The notes below the pieces were generated by a model. That model worked only from the letters and a program-made list of their open reading frames with translations, was not told the DNA's origin and did no database searches. Positions 48,608 through 57,419 of a DNA stretch of 64,000 bases are shown here, piece after piece. Source of the DNA: Vicinamibacterales bacterium (GTDB lineage: Bacteria; Acidobacteriota; Vicinamibacteria; Vicinamibacterales; UBA8438); contig CATQHX010000033.1 of the NCBI GenBank assembly GCA_958296065.1, forward strand, positions 24,723-88,722. The letters run 5' to 3'. Positions within the stretch are counted from its first letter, which is position 1. Every line of letters begins with the position of its first letter. A program made the translations under genes and the position numbers.

Positions 48608-50062
48608 ATGAAACCGCAAACCGACATGCAGACGCTGCTCTCTCGCCGGCGGTTTCTCCAGCGCTCGAGCACCGGGCTCGGTGCGGCCGCCGTGGCGACG
48701 CTGTTCCGCGACGACCTGCTGGCCATGGGGGCTGGCGCCGGCGCCGAGGCCATCGGCGGGCTGCCGGGGCTGCCCCACTTCGCTCCCAAGGCCAAGCGGG
48801 TCATCTACCTGTTCCAGGGCGGCGCCCCGTCGCAGCACGAGCTGTGGGACTACAAGCCGAAGCTGGCGGAGCTGTACGGCACCGACCTGCCCCCTTCGGT
48901 CCGCCAGGGACAGCGCCTGACGCCGATGACCGCGTCGCAGGCTGGCTTCCCCATCGTCCCGTCCAAGTTCGAGTTCGCCCGGCACGGCGAGTCGGGGGCG
49001 TGGATCAGCGAGCTGATGCCGCATACCGCCAAGGTGGCCGATGAGCTCTGCTTCATCAAGACGATGCACACCGAGGCGATCAACCACGACCCGGGCATGA
49101 CGTTCCTGCAGACCGGCAACCAGTTGGCGGGCCGGCCCAGCGTCGGCGCCTGGCTGTCGTACGGCCTCGGCAGCATGAACGCCGACCTGCCCACCTTCGT
49201 CGTCATGGTCTCGAGCCGCGGCGGCAACCAAGTGTACGACCGGCTGTGGGGCAACGGGTTCCTGCCCTCCGAGTACCAGGGCGTCAAGTTCCTCTCCACC
49301 GGCGATCCGGTCCTGTACCTGTCGAATCCCAAGGGCGTCGACCGCAGCGCGCGGCGCCGCTTCCTCGACGCGCTGGGCAAGCTCAACCGGCAGGACCAGG
49401 AGGAGTTCGGCGATCCGGAGACGGCCACGCGCATCGCCCAGTACGAGATGGCCTACCGCATGCAAGCCTCCGTGCCGGAGCTCACCGACCTGTCGGACGA
49501 GCCGGAGTCGACTTTCGAGCGCTACGGGCCCGATTCGAGGACGCCCGGGACGTTCGCGGCGAACTGCCTGCTCGCCCGGCGGCTGGCGGAGCGCGACGTG
49601 CGCTTCATCGAGCTCTTCCACCGGGGTTGGGACATGCACACCCAGCTCCCGCGGCGGATCCAGACCCAGGCCAAGGACGTCGACCAGCCGCAGGCGGCGC
49701 TGGTCCAGGACCTGAAGGAACGCGGGATGCTGGACGACACGCTCGTCGTCTGGGGCGGCGAGTTCGGCCGCACCGTGTTCTGCCAGGGCCGGCTCACCGA
49801 GGAGACCTACGGACGCGACCACCATCCGCGGGCGTTCACCATCTGGATGGCAGGCGGCGGGTCCAAGGCCGGCACGACCTACGGCGAGACCGACGACTTC
49901 GGGTTCAACATCGTGAAGGACCCGGTGCACATCCACGACCTGCACGCCACGATGCTGCACCTGCTCGGCGTCGACCACACGCGGCTGACCTACCCGTACC
50001 AGGGCCGGAACTTCCGGCTGACGGACGTCCACGGGGAGATCGTCGACGGCGTCGTGGCGTAG
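48608..50062 (+). CDS. DUF1501 family protein
   Basis: LSRRRFLQRSSTGLGAAAVATLF; KAKRVIYLFQGGAPSQHELWDYKPKL; VVWGGEFGRTVFCQG; GRDHHPRAFTIWMAGGG. Confidence 0.93.
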   Translation: MKPQTDMQTLLSRRRFLQRSSTGLGAAAVATLFRDDLLAMGAGAGAEAIGGLPGLPHFAPKAKRVIYLFQGGAPSQHELWDYKPKLAELYGTDLPPSVRQGQRLTPMTASQAGFPIVPSKFEFARHGESGAWISELMPHTAKVADELCFIKTMHTEAINHDPGMTFLQTGNQLAGRPSVGAWLSYGLGSMNADLPTFVVMVSSRGGNQVYDRLWGNGFLPSEYQGVKFLSTGDPVLYLSNPKGVDRSARRRFLDALGKLNRQDQEEFGDPETATRIAQYEMAYRMQASVPELTDLSDEPESTFERYGPDSRTPGTFAANCLLARRLAERDVRFIELFHRGWDMHTQLPRRIQTQAKDVDQPQAALVQDLKERGMLDDTLVVWGGEFGRTVFCQGRLTEETYGRDHHPRAFTIWMAGGGSKAGTTYGETDDFGFNIVKDPVHIHDLHATMLHLLGVDHTRLTYPYQGRNFRLTDVHGEIVDGVVA

Positions 50063-50088
50063 GCGAGACGCGACGACTCCTTCAAGGA

Positions 50089-50119
50089 CGGCGGCATCGG
50101 GGCTACCCCGGTGCCGCCG
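50089..50119 (+). terminator. Hairpin downstream of DUF1501 gene
   Basis: CGGCGGCA..CGGGG-cta-CCCCGG.TGCCGCCG followed by TTCGTTTCT. Confidence 0.7.
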
Positions 50120-50265
50120 TTCGTTTCTCCCCCCGCCCTGCCCAACTGGTTGCCCGCATGCGCTGACCGGCCGCGTCAACGGTTCTCTCGCACGGTGTTC
50201 CCTCCCCCGTTCCACCTTGAACGGCGCGCGTGGGACCGTTGATAATTCAGCGTGCGGAGCAACCC

Positions 50266-51660
50266 ATGAAGCCGCTCGGCATCTTCATCAGCAGCGTCCA
50301 ACGTGAGTTCGCCGCGGAGCGCATCGCGCTGCGCGACTACCTGCGGGGCGATCCGCTGATGCGGCGGTTCTTCGACCCGTTCCTGTTCGAGGATGTGCCG
50401 GCGACGGTCCGGCGCCCTGATGCGCTCTACCTGGACGAGGTCGAGCGGTGCGACCTCTACGTAGGTTTGTTCGGGAGCGACTACGGAACCGAGGACGACG
50501 AAGGAATCTCTCCTACCGAGCGGGAATTCGACCACGCGACGGCACTGGGCAAGCAGCGTCTGCTCTTCCTGAAGACGATGGACGGCGCCAGCCGCCATCC
50601 GAAGATGCAGGCCCTGACCGGGAAGGCGCAAGCGGAACTGATTCGCGCGCGTTTCAGGGGGAAGGAAGACCTGCTGGCGGAGCTGTACGCGTCACTCGTG
50701 GAGTACCTGGGCACGCACGAGCTGCTCCGCTGGCCCTTCGACGCTGCCGCGTGCCCGAACGCCGGATTCGATGATCTGGATCCCGAGCACATGACCCGGT
50801 TCGTCGGCATTGCGCGCCGGGCGCGCCAGTTCCCGCTAGCCGAAGATGCACCGGGCGAAGCGTTGCTGGACCACCTGAACCTGCTGAACAAGGAGCGGCC
50901 GACGAACGCGGCGATCCTTCTGTTCGGGAAAGCTCCACAACGCTTTCTCATCTCCTCCGGGATCAAGTGCGCCCACTTTCACGGGACTCAGGTGGCCAAG
51001 CCGATCCCGTCCCATCAGGTGTACACGGGCACCGTGTTCGAGCTGGTGGATCATGCCGTGGACTTCGTGCTCAGCAAGATCGCATTGTCGGTGGGCACCC
51101 GAGCGGAAAGCACTCATGCGCCGGTGGCTTATGAGATACCGAAGGAGGTCATCGCCGAAGCCATCGTCAATGCCGTGGCGCATCGCGACTATACGAGCGG
51201 CGGCAGCGTTCAGGTCATGCTGTTCGCGGACCGGCTGGAGGTCTGGAACCCCGGCCGTTTGCCCCTGCCTCTCACTATCGAGAAGTTGCGCCAGCCGCAC
51301 GAATCGATTCCGGGCAACCCGCTGCTGGCGCGTGCCATGTATCTGGTCAAGTACATCGAGCAGATGGGAACGGGTACGCTGGACATGATGCAACGTTGCC
51401 GGAACGCCGGCCTGCAGGACCCGGAGTTCGAGGCCACGGGCCAATTCGTGACGAGAATCCGCCGGGCGGCGCCAGCCGGAAAGCCGGTCGTGTTCACGGA
51501 CCGGAAAGAAGTACGCGCCGTTTCGCGGAATACCAACCCGGCAGGCGGGCGCCCTGCCCAGGAAACCGGTACCAGCGAGTACCAGCGCCAACCCCGGCGT
51601 CGGCCCAATAAACACCTGCAGTGCGCAAACGACCCCATCGGCAACCCTCGACGTCGATGA
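50266..51660 (+). CDS. DUF4062 domain fused to RecG-like ATP-binding (HATPase) domain
   Basis: KPLGIFISSVQREFAAERIALRDYLRG...CDLYVGLFGSDYG (DUF4062); IPKEVIAEAIVNAVAHRDYTSGGSVQVMLFADRLEVWNPGRLP. Confidence 0.8.
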   Translation: MKPLGIFISSVQREFAAERIALRDYLRGDPLMRRFFDPFLFEDVPATVRRPDALYLDEVERCDLYVGLFGSDYGTEDDEGISPTEREFDHATALGKQRLLFLKTMDGASRHPKMQALTGKAQAELIRARFRGKEDLLAELYASLVEYLGTHELLRWPFDAAACPNAGFDDLDPEHMTRFVGIARRARQFPLAEDAPGEALLDHLNLLNKERPTNAAILLFGKAPQRFLISSGIKCAHFHGTQVAKPIPSHQVYTGTVFELVDHAVDFVLSKIALSVGTRAESTHAPVAYEIPKEVIAEAIVNAVAHRDYTSGGSVQVMLFADRLEVWNPGRLPLPLTIEKLRQPHESIPGNPLLARAMYLVKYIEQMGTGTLDMMQRCRNAGLQDPEFEATGQFVTRIRRAAPAGKPVVFTDRKEVRAVSRNTNPAGGRPAQETGTSEYQRQPRRRPNKHLQCANDPIGNPRRR

Positions 51661-51664
51661 CGTT

Positions 51665-52312
51665 ATGCGAAGCCTGGCCGCGACTCGTCCTTTATTTCAC
51701 TCTGAAGCAGACTTTCAATTCGCGTTGGCCTGGCGTATTCGGGAACTGATACCGAACTGCAAGGTCCGCCTGGAGTACAGGGTTCACCTGGAGGACAAGC
51801 CTCTTCGTTTGGACGTCTGGCTGCCGACTCTGGGGACGGCACTCGAGCTGAAGTACAAGACACGACAGCTATTGGCGCCAATAGGTGATGAATCGTTCTC
51901 GCTGGAAGACCAGTCCGCGCGAAATCTCTCGCGCTATGACTTCCTGGACGATGTCCGAAGGCTCGAACGGCTCGTAGAGGCGCGTCGAGCCGAACGCGGA
52001 TTCGCGGTCATCCTTACCAACGACCGTGGCTATTGGGACGCACCGACCACCGATAGTAGGACTGATGACGCCGCGTTTCGTCTCCACGAAGGCAGGGAGC
52101 TGTGCGGGACGCTGGCATGGTCACACGCCGACAAATTGCAGGCGAAGAAAACCAGAAAACAGTCCATTGCCCTTTCGGGCTCGTATCGTCTGTTCTGGCG
52201 CGACTATTCCGACAACACAGCAGCCGCGGCGCAATCGTTTCAGGCGTTCGGAACGAACCGCTACACCAGATATTGCCGATTTCGCTACCTCGCTATACCG
52301 GTGGGTGACTAG
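51665..52312 (+). CDS. Putative PD-(D/E)XK-like nuclease family protein
   Basis: FHSEADFQFALAWRIRELIPNCKVRLEYRVHLEDKPLRLDVWLPTLGTALELKYKTR; E...D...ELK spacing; 4 nt after the DUF4062 gene. Confidence 0.6.
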   Translation: MRSLAATRPLFHSEADFQFALAWRIRELIPNCKVRLEYRVHLEDKPLRLDVWLPTLGTALELKYKTRQLLAPIGDESFSLEDQSARNLSRYDFLDDVRRLERLVEARRAERGFAVILTNDRGYWDAPTTDSRTDDAAFRLHEGRELCGTLAWSHADKLQAKKTRKQSIALSGSYRLFWRDYSDNTAAAAQSFQAFGTNRYTRYCRFRYLAIPVGD

Positions 52313-52340
52313 TGCGCGAGCCGTCGTCCTCGCGCGGCAA

Positions 52341-52438
52341 GTGTAAAGACATTTCTGGGACATACCAGCGGCGATCGTGGGCGGAAGTGCCGCAACGCCA
52401 CGGAAGTTGAACTGTAAACTTGTTCTAGGGACACACCA
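52341..52438. repeat. Imperfect direct repeat flanking 3' side of orphan 533-aa gene
   Basis: TGTAAAGACATTTCTGGGACATACC and TGTAAACTTGTTCTAGGGACACACC about 70 bp apart. Confidence 0.5.
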
Positions 52439-52521
52439 CTAGAATCCTTGAACAAGGCCCATCTTCACAGTTGAGTCAAGTTTGGGATCGGGCTGTCCGT
52501 CGGCAGCTCTGTTCTCCCTGA

Positions 52522-54123
52522 TCACGCGGCCAGCGCGTGCCCTTCCCAGAGGTGGCCGACCTCGCGATCGTACGCGGCGACGGCTGCCTGCAGACGGGTG
52601 GACGACTCCCCGTCGAGCGTGGCGGACAAGACCGGGCCCAGCACGCGCGCCTGGGTGCGGTGGTAGGCCAGGGCGATGCACAGCCCCTCGGCGGTGAGCC
52701 GATACCGCTGGCTGCGCGGAATCCGCTCGATCAGCCCGCGCAGCCGCAGTCGGCGCAGGTCGTAGGTCATCTGTCCGGCGTTGTAGTCGTCGAACGACAT
52801 CCCACGCAGCGGGGCGACCGCCTCGCGGAGCTCGCGGTTACGGAATCCCGCGGGCAGCAGGTCGAAGCGCAACAGCGCGGCCAGCAGCGCCTGCACCCGA
52901 GGGTCCCCGAAACGCAAGGCCGCCGCGCGTTGGCCGTCGATGTGCGCCGGACGGTGCAATGCAGCGAGCGTTTCGGCTCCGATGGTGGCGTCGTGGCTGA
53001 GGCGTTCGACGCCGAGCAGGCGTCGGTTGGCAGCAAAGCCGATCTGTTTCAGATCATCGAGGTTCCTCAGCCGGCGGCCCACATCGAAGTCGTACGTGTC
53101 GTTGATGACCGTCTCGGTGCGCAACGCGCGCCCCTCCTTGTGGTACTGCTTGATCCGCGAGTGCTTGTAGTCCACATGCAGCGACGGGATGACCCCGTCG
53201 GTTATGACGCGGGTGCGATACCGCGTGGGGGTGCGTCGGCTGACGCGCCGGTCGAAGATCAACTGCACGTGGTCGGGTCGTCCCAGGTCGAGGTTCTCGC
53301 GCATCACCTCCTCGAAGAAGACCCGTCCGGCCAGCGGCCGGTCGAAGACCTCGGTGCGCGCGAATTCGGCTTGCAGGATCGAGATGTCGTAGCGGATGCC
53401 CTTCTCACGGTCGTTGGACGAAAACGGGTGCGGCAGCCGAGCCAGCCACTTGCGCAGCAACGCGTCGATCCGCTCTGCCGTCAGGCCGTCGGCCAGTCGC
53501 TGCATCGCTTTGGGGTCGGCGCAGCGCAGGATTCCGTTGTCGAGCGCCTCGAACCCGATGCCGCGCTTGGCCAACTGACGCTTCAGATACTCGTGCCCAT
53601 TGATGCAGAGCTTCGCGTTATAGGGGAAGTACGAACAGAACTTCAGGAAGAACGGCCCGAAGTCGTCGTCGACCACGTAGAAGTAGAAGTGGTTCACCAT
53701 CGCCGTCGAGTCGACCAGCCACGCGTAGGTGGCTCCGGTCGACGGGCGCCGGCGGTGCTCGGTGCGCAGCACGCGCGCCTTCTCCTGGGCCTTGCCGATG
53801 TAGAGCACGCCCTCGCCCCCAGGCCACTGCCGCAGGTACTCCTGCGTACGGTCGTCCTTGCGCTCGCCCCGACGGAACGACACGATGTCGATGCCGTTGC
53901 ATTCGGCGTAGCTCTTGATCGCGTTGACGAAGCGCTGCGTGATCGGCGCCATCAGCACCGAGGACGGCACTGCGGCGCCCCGGATCGTGCGGAAGAAATA
54001 CGCCGCGCCCGCCGCCCGCTGCAGCACCGGAACGTAGACGTTCAGGTACAGCCGGTCGATGCACTCGAGGGCTAGCGTCGTGTGCTCGGACAGGATCTCG
54101 GCGACGGATCGTGCTACCTTCAT
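52522..54123 (-). CDS. Conserved protein of unknown function, ~533 aa, C-terminal winged-helix-like segment
   Basis: Long ORF with coherent protein composition: ARSVAEILSEHTTLALECIDRLYLNVYVPVLQ; MVNHFYFYVVDDDFGPFFLKFCSYFPYNAKLCINGHEYLKRQ; LHVDYKHSRIKQYHKEGRALRTETVINDTYDF; MTYDLRRLRLRGLIERIPRSQRYRLTAEG. Confidence 0.8.
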   Translation of the reverse strand: MKVARSVAEILSEHTTLALECIDRLYLNVYVPVLQRAAGAAYFFRTIRGAAVPSSVLMAPITQRFVNAIKSYAECNGIDIVSFRRGERKDDRTQEYLRQWPGGEGVLYIGKAQEKARVLRTEHRRRPSTGATYAWLVDSTAMVNHFYFYVVDDDFGPFFLKFCSYFPYNAKLCINGHEYLKRQLAKRGIGFEALDNGILRCADPKAMQRLADGLTAERIDALLRKWLARLPHPFSSNDREKGIRYDISILQAEFARTEVFDRPLAGRVFFEEVMRENLDLGRPDHVQLIFDRRVSRRTPTRYRTRVITDGVIPSLHVDYKHSRIKQYHKEGRALRTETVINDTYDFDVGRRLRNLDDLKQIGFAANRRLLGVERLSHDATIGAETLAALHRPAHIDGQRAAALRFGDPRVQALLAALLRFDLLPAGFRNRELREAVAPLRGMSFDDYNAGQMTYDLRRLRLRGLIERIPRSQRYRLTAEGLCIALAYHRTQARVLGPVLSATLDGESSTRLQAAVAAYDREVGHLWEGHALAA

Positions 54124-54302
54124 GGCTCGGGCTCCGGTCGATGGGCTCCCCATCGGCCAGTCTATGGCCACCGCCGCCATTGTGCGACTAATGAACGCGG
54201 CTCACGCCGCAGAGGGAGCAGCGGCCGGAGTCCGACCTGCCGCCAGCAGTTACCGAGACCTACACGCTCGTCGGTCTGAGGCGCAGCCTCGCTAGTGCTG
54301 AT

Positions 54303-54816
54303 CTAGATGGAAGGGACGACTTTCTCGACCTTCAGGAAGGCTGCCAACGGAACGGATGGGATGCCGAGGATGCCCGCGGCCGTGTTCATCGACATCTTGC
54401 TGTTCGTATCCCTTCGTTCCTCGGTGACGACACGGGCGTCGGTTCCTTCCTGGCGAAGCCGCTGCGCGACCGCGAGTACGTAGGGATCCGCCTCGTCCGC
54501 ACCGGCGTCCTTGTTTGGGTCGAGAACCTGGGGAACTTCAGCCAAGATCTCCTTCACGTCATCCAGCGAAGCAGCTACCGTTGCCGTGTGCTGCCGAAGC
54601 GTTCTGCTTCGCCCACACAAGCTGAGGATCCGGCGGCTTCGACTGAGCGGAACGTTCCAACTCCGCGACGACCTGGGGCGGATACGCGAGTCGGCCTTCT
54701 GTGACCAGCCGCGTCAACTTCCGGAAGATCCGCTCCCGGTGGCGCTTCTGGGTCGAGCGTCTCACCTCGATGATCGACGAGGTGTCGATCACCCAGACTA
54801 CTTGACTGGTGGCCAT
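54303..54816 (-). pseudogene. DUF4411 PIN-like protein, frameshifted
   Basis: VVWVIDTSSIIEVRRSTQKRHRERIFRKLTRLVTEGRLAYPPQVVAELE in one frame (54559..54816) continues as DPYVLAVAQRLRQEGTDARVVTEERRDTNSKMSMNTAAGILGIPSVPLAAFL in another (54303..54620). Confidence 0.65.
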
Positions 54817-55964
54817 CAGCGCGACGATGACAACGAGCTGGCGAGATCGTCGAATGCCGCGTCGGGGATGTCCAAGTACTCGACCGCTTGAGAGCGGCTA
54901 AGGAGATCATTGCGTACGGCGTCCACGAAGAAACGCGCAGCTTTAGAGCCGAATTCATCCTCCTTGATGACGAGGCGGTTTCGCCCGCCGCCTCCGCCTC
55001 CCCCTTCAGGCTTCCGGTCGGTGACGGGCGGGATGTCGTCGTAGAGATCCCAACCGGCGCGGCCGAGTTCTATGAGGCGTAGCGTTGCTGCCCGTAGGCT
55101 GATGCGCGCCCTCCTGGCGACTGTGCGCGCGACGCCAAGTTCGCGGACGCGGCCGACCGACCCGATCCTCTGCAGGATTTCGTCGATAGCCCCGGCGGGC
55201 AGGAGCACTGCGGCAGAGAACTGCTCGCACCAGCGCTCGGTCGGGTCGTTCCTCAGTCGTCCAACGCGTTCCAGGCACGCTGAACTGCCCCGGAGGAGGA
55301 GGTGGCCCAGCTCGTGGAACAACGTGAAAATGCGCGCCTCTTCACGCCATGCAGAGCTGACGACGATGACTGGCGCGCGCTCGTGCCAGAGGGAGAAGCC
55401 GTTGCAGGAGTCTCGCCCCAGCGAGTAGACGAATACCGTGACTCCGATGCCTCCGACGGCCTCACGCCAGTGATCGAATGCCCGAGATGGTGACGTCCAG
55501 TTCGTCTGTTGGCTGAACTCGATATTCAGTCGGTCCCGTATGACGGCCCCAGCCTTGGTCGGAGAGTCAGACGGTGAATGGCGGGGAAGGTGCGGCGCCG
55601 GCTCGTTGAGTTCCTGGGACAGCCAGCCGATGATTTCCTGCTGGCGACGCGCCCGCCGGAGGAACCTTCGCTCCATCGGCGACAGCCCTCGCGGGGGTTG
55701 TGACCCGATCGATCTGAACTGAACCCGAAGTGCCCCTTGCTTCGGAGGAGCAGGCAGGAGAAACGTCGCGAACTGGCGATGCAACTTCGTCGCGAGCTTC
55801 TTCAACGGAGTCAGCGTCGGCTTGGTATCGCCGCGCTTCCAGCTCGCCAGGTCGTCCAACGACACGCCGATGTAAGCCGCGAGCTGCTCGTCGGTGTAGC
55901 CCGACTCCTCAACGGCCCAGCTCAGCACTCCCGGCGTGATCGGGACTTCCGTTCCTCTCGGCAT
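54816..55964 (-). CDS. HTH-XRE + ImmA/IrrE-type metallopeptidase
   Basis: YTDEQLAAYIGVSLDDLASWKRGDTKPTLTPLKKLATKLHR (HTH); FTLFHELGHLLL (HExxH). Confidence 0.88.
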   Translation of the reverse strand: MPRGTEVPITPGVLSWAVEESGYTDEQLAAYIGVSLDDLASWKRGDTKPTLTPLKKLATKLHRQFATFLLPAPPKQGALRVQFRSIGSQPPRGLSPMERRFLRRARRQQEIIGWLSQELNEPAPHLPRHSPSDSPTKAGAVIRDRLNIEFSQQTNWTSPSRAFDHWREAVGGIGVTVFVYSLGRDSCNGFSLWHERAPVIVVSSAWREEARIFTLFHELGHLLLRGSSACLERVGRLRNDPTERWCEQFSAAVLLPAGAIDEILQRIGSVGRVRELGVARTVARRARISLRAATLRLIELGRAGWDLYDDIPPVTDRKPEGGGGGGGRNRLVIKEDEFGSKAARFFVDAVRNDLLSRSQAVEYLDIPDAAFDDLASSLSSSR

Positions 55965-56099
55965 CGGTCTTCGCGGAAGACTACTACACGCGTCGGACAG
56001 AGCAGGTCACGACAGGAGTGGGCGCTGTCCGCGCGCACTTGGCGTACGTACTCGTGGGAACGGCCGCCACACCGATTGGTCTCTTCGTGAACCCTTGGT

Positions 56100-57296
56100 C
56101 TACGGCATCGGCAGCAGCGGCTCCACCCCCGCCGGCAGGTGCTGGTCGAACGCAATCAGCAGAACGGCGTCGGAGACGTGCTGCGCCATCAGGTCCACCA
56201 GGTCCACCAGGTTGGTCGAGCCGCCGACCGCCGCGAGGGCGCTCGCGTAGGTCTCCGGGGTCACGGTGTGGGGACCGAAGAGCTGGCGGCCGAACTCGAT
56301 AAGTGCCGCCTCCTTCTCGCCCAGTCCCGCGACCGAGCCGCCGCTGCGCACGACATCGATGACCGCCTGATCCAGGCCGTTGTCGACCGCGACGGGCTCG
56401 GTGAGGCTCCACGTGTACTGATCGTCGTAGGCGCGCGCCGTGACGAGAACCGCCAGGTCGAGGAGCGGCCGCGCCACGTTGGCCTCCAGCGACTCGCGTC
56501 CGGCGCCATGGCCGCGGATCTGCCCCGGTCCCGTCCCCTGGGGAGAGAGCGTCCGGCCGTAGAGACTGGGGGTGGACCGAAGTTGCTCGGCCGGGGCGGG
56601 CAGCGGCGAGAGACGGCTGCGCGATTGCGGGTCCACGTCGTCCGGCTGCGTGAACGGCAACGGCAGGAACTGCGGCCAGCCGGGCGGCATGTGCTGGTTG
56701 AACGCGGCCAGCCGCCCCGCGGTGCCGGCATAGCGCGCCATCAGGTCTACGACGTCGACGAAGTTGGCTTCGCCGAACAGATCCACGGCGCGCCGGTAGG
56801 TCTCCGGGCTCAGATGGTGCTCGCCGTACATCTCGCGGCCGGCCTGGATGATGACCGACTCCCGTTCGCCGAGTCCGGACAGCGCCTCGCGGTTGCGCAC
56901 GACGTCGATGACGTCCGGGTCGAGGCCGACCGCCACCGCTTCCATCTCGTGCAGCGACCACTCGAAGGGCGCGTCGTGCTCGCGCGCGGTGATCAGGATG
57001 GCGAGCTCCAGCAGCGGGCGCCCGACCGGAGACTCCCAGCGCGCGTTCAGACCCGTGCCGGCGCCGCGTATCGCGGCAGCCGCGGCGGCGGGTCCGCCGG
57101 CCGGGTCGGGCGCGGAGGTGGAAAGCCGGTTGCGCGATTCCGAGTTGACGTCCGGCGGGAGCGAGATCTCGGCCTGTGCGCTCGCCGCGCCGGACGCGGT
57201 TGGAGAAGGCGTCGCGCCCGCGGCAACGTACATCACCGCGACACAGAGGGCGGCACCTGGAATCAGGACGAACGGCGGTCTGGTGAACTTGCGCAT
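56100..57296 (-). CDS. Exported protein with two tandem carboxymuconolactone-decarboxylase-like domains
   Basis: RPLLELAILITAREHDAPFEWSLHEMEAVAVGLDPDVIDVVR and RPLLDLAVLVTARAYDDQYTWSLTEPVAVDNGLDQAVIDVVR; signal peptide. Confidence 0.8.
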   Translation of the reverse strand: MRKFTRPPFVLIPGAALCVAVMYVAAGATPSPTASGAASAQAEISLPPDVNSESRNRLSTSAPDPAGGPAAAAAAIRGAGTGLNARWESPVGRPLLELAILITAREHDAPFEWSLHEMEAVAVGLDPDVIDVVRNREALSGLGERESVIIQAGREMYGEHHLSPETYRRAVDLFGEANFVDVVDLMARYAGTAGRLAAFNQHMPPGWPQFLPLPFTQPDDVDPQSRSRLSPLPAPAEQLRSTPSLYGRTLSPQGTGPGQIRGHGAGRESLEANVARPLLDLAVLVTARAYDDQYTWSLTEPVAVDNGLDQAVIDVVRSGGSVAGLGEKEAALIEFGRQLFGPHTVTPETYASALAAVGGSTNLVDLVDLMAQHVSDAVLLIAFDQHLPAGVEPLLPMP

Positions 57297-57419
57297 CGGT
57301 CGCTCCCCCATGGTTGGCCGGACGGCCGTCGCGCCCGATGCGGCGGCCGTTCCGGTCTACGGACCTGCGGACCTGCGGACCTGCTCCAGTCTTCGGGCCT
57401 GCTGCCTGTCCACCCGCCG

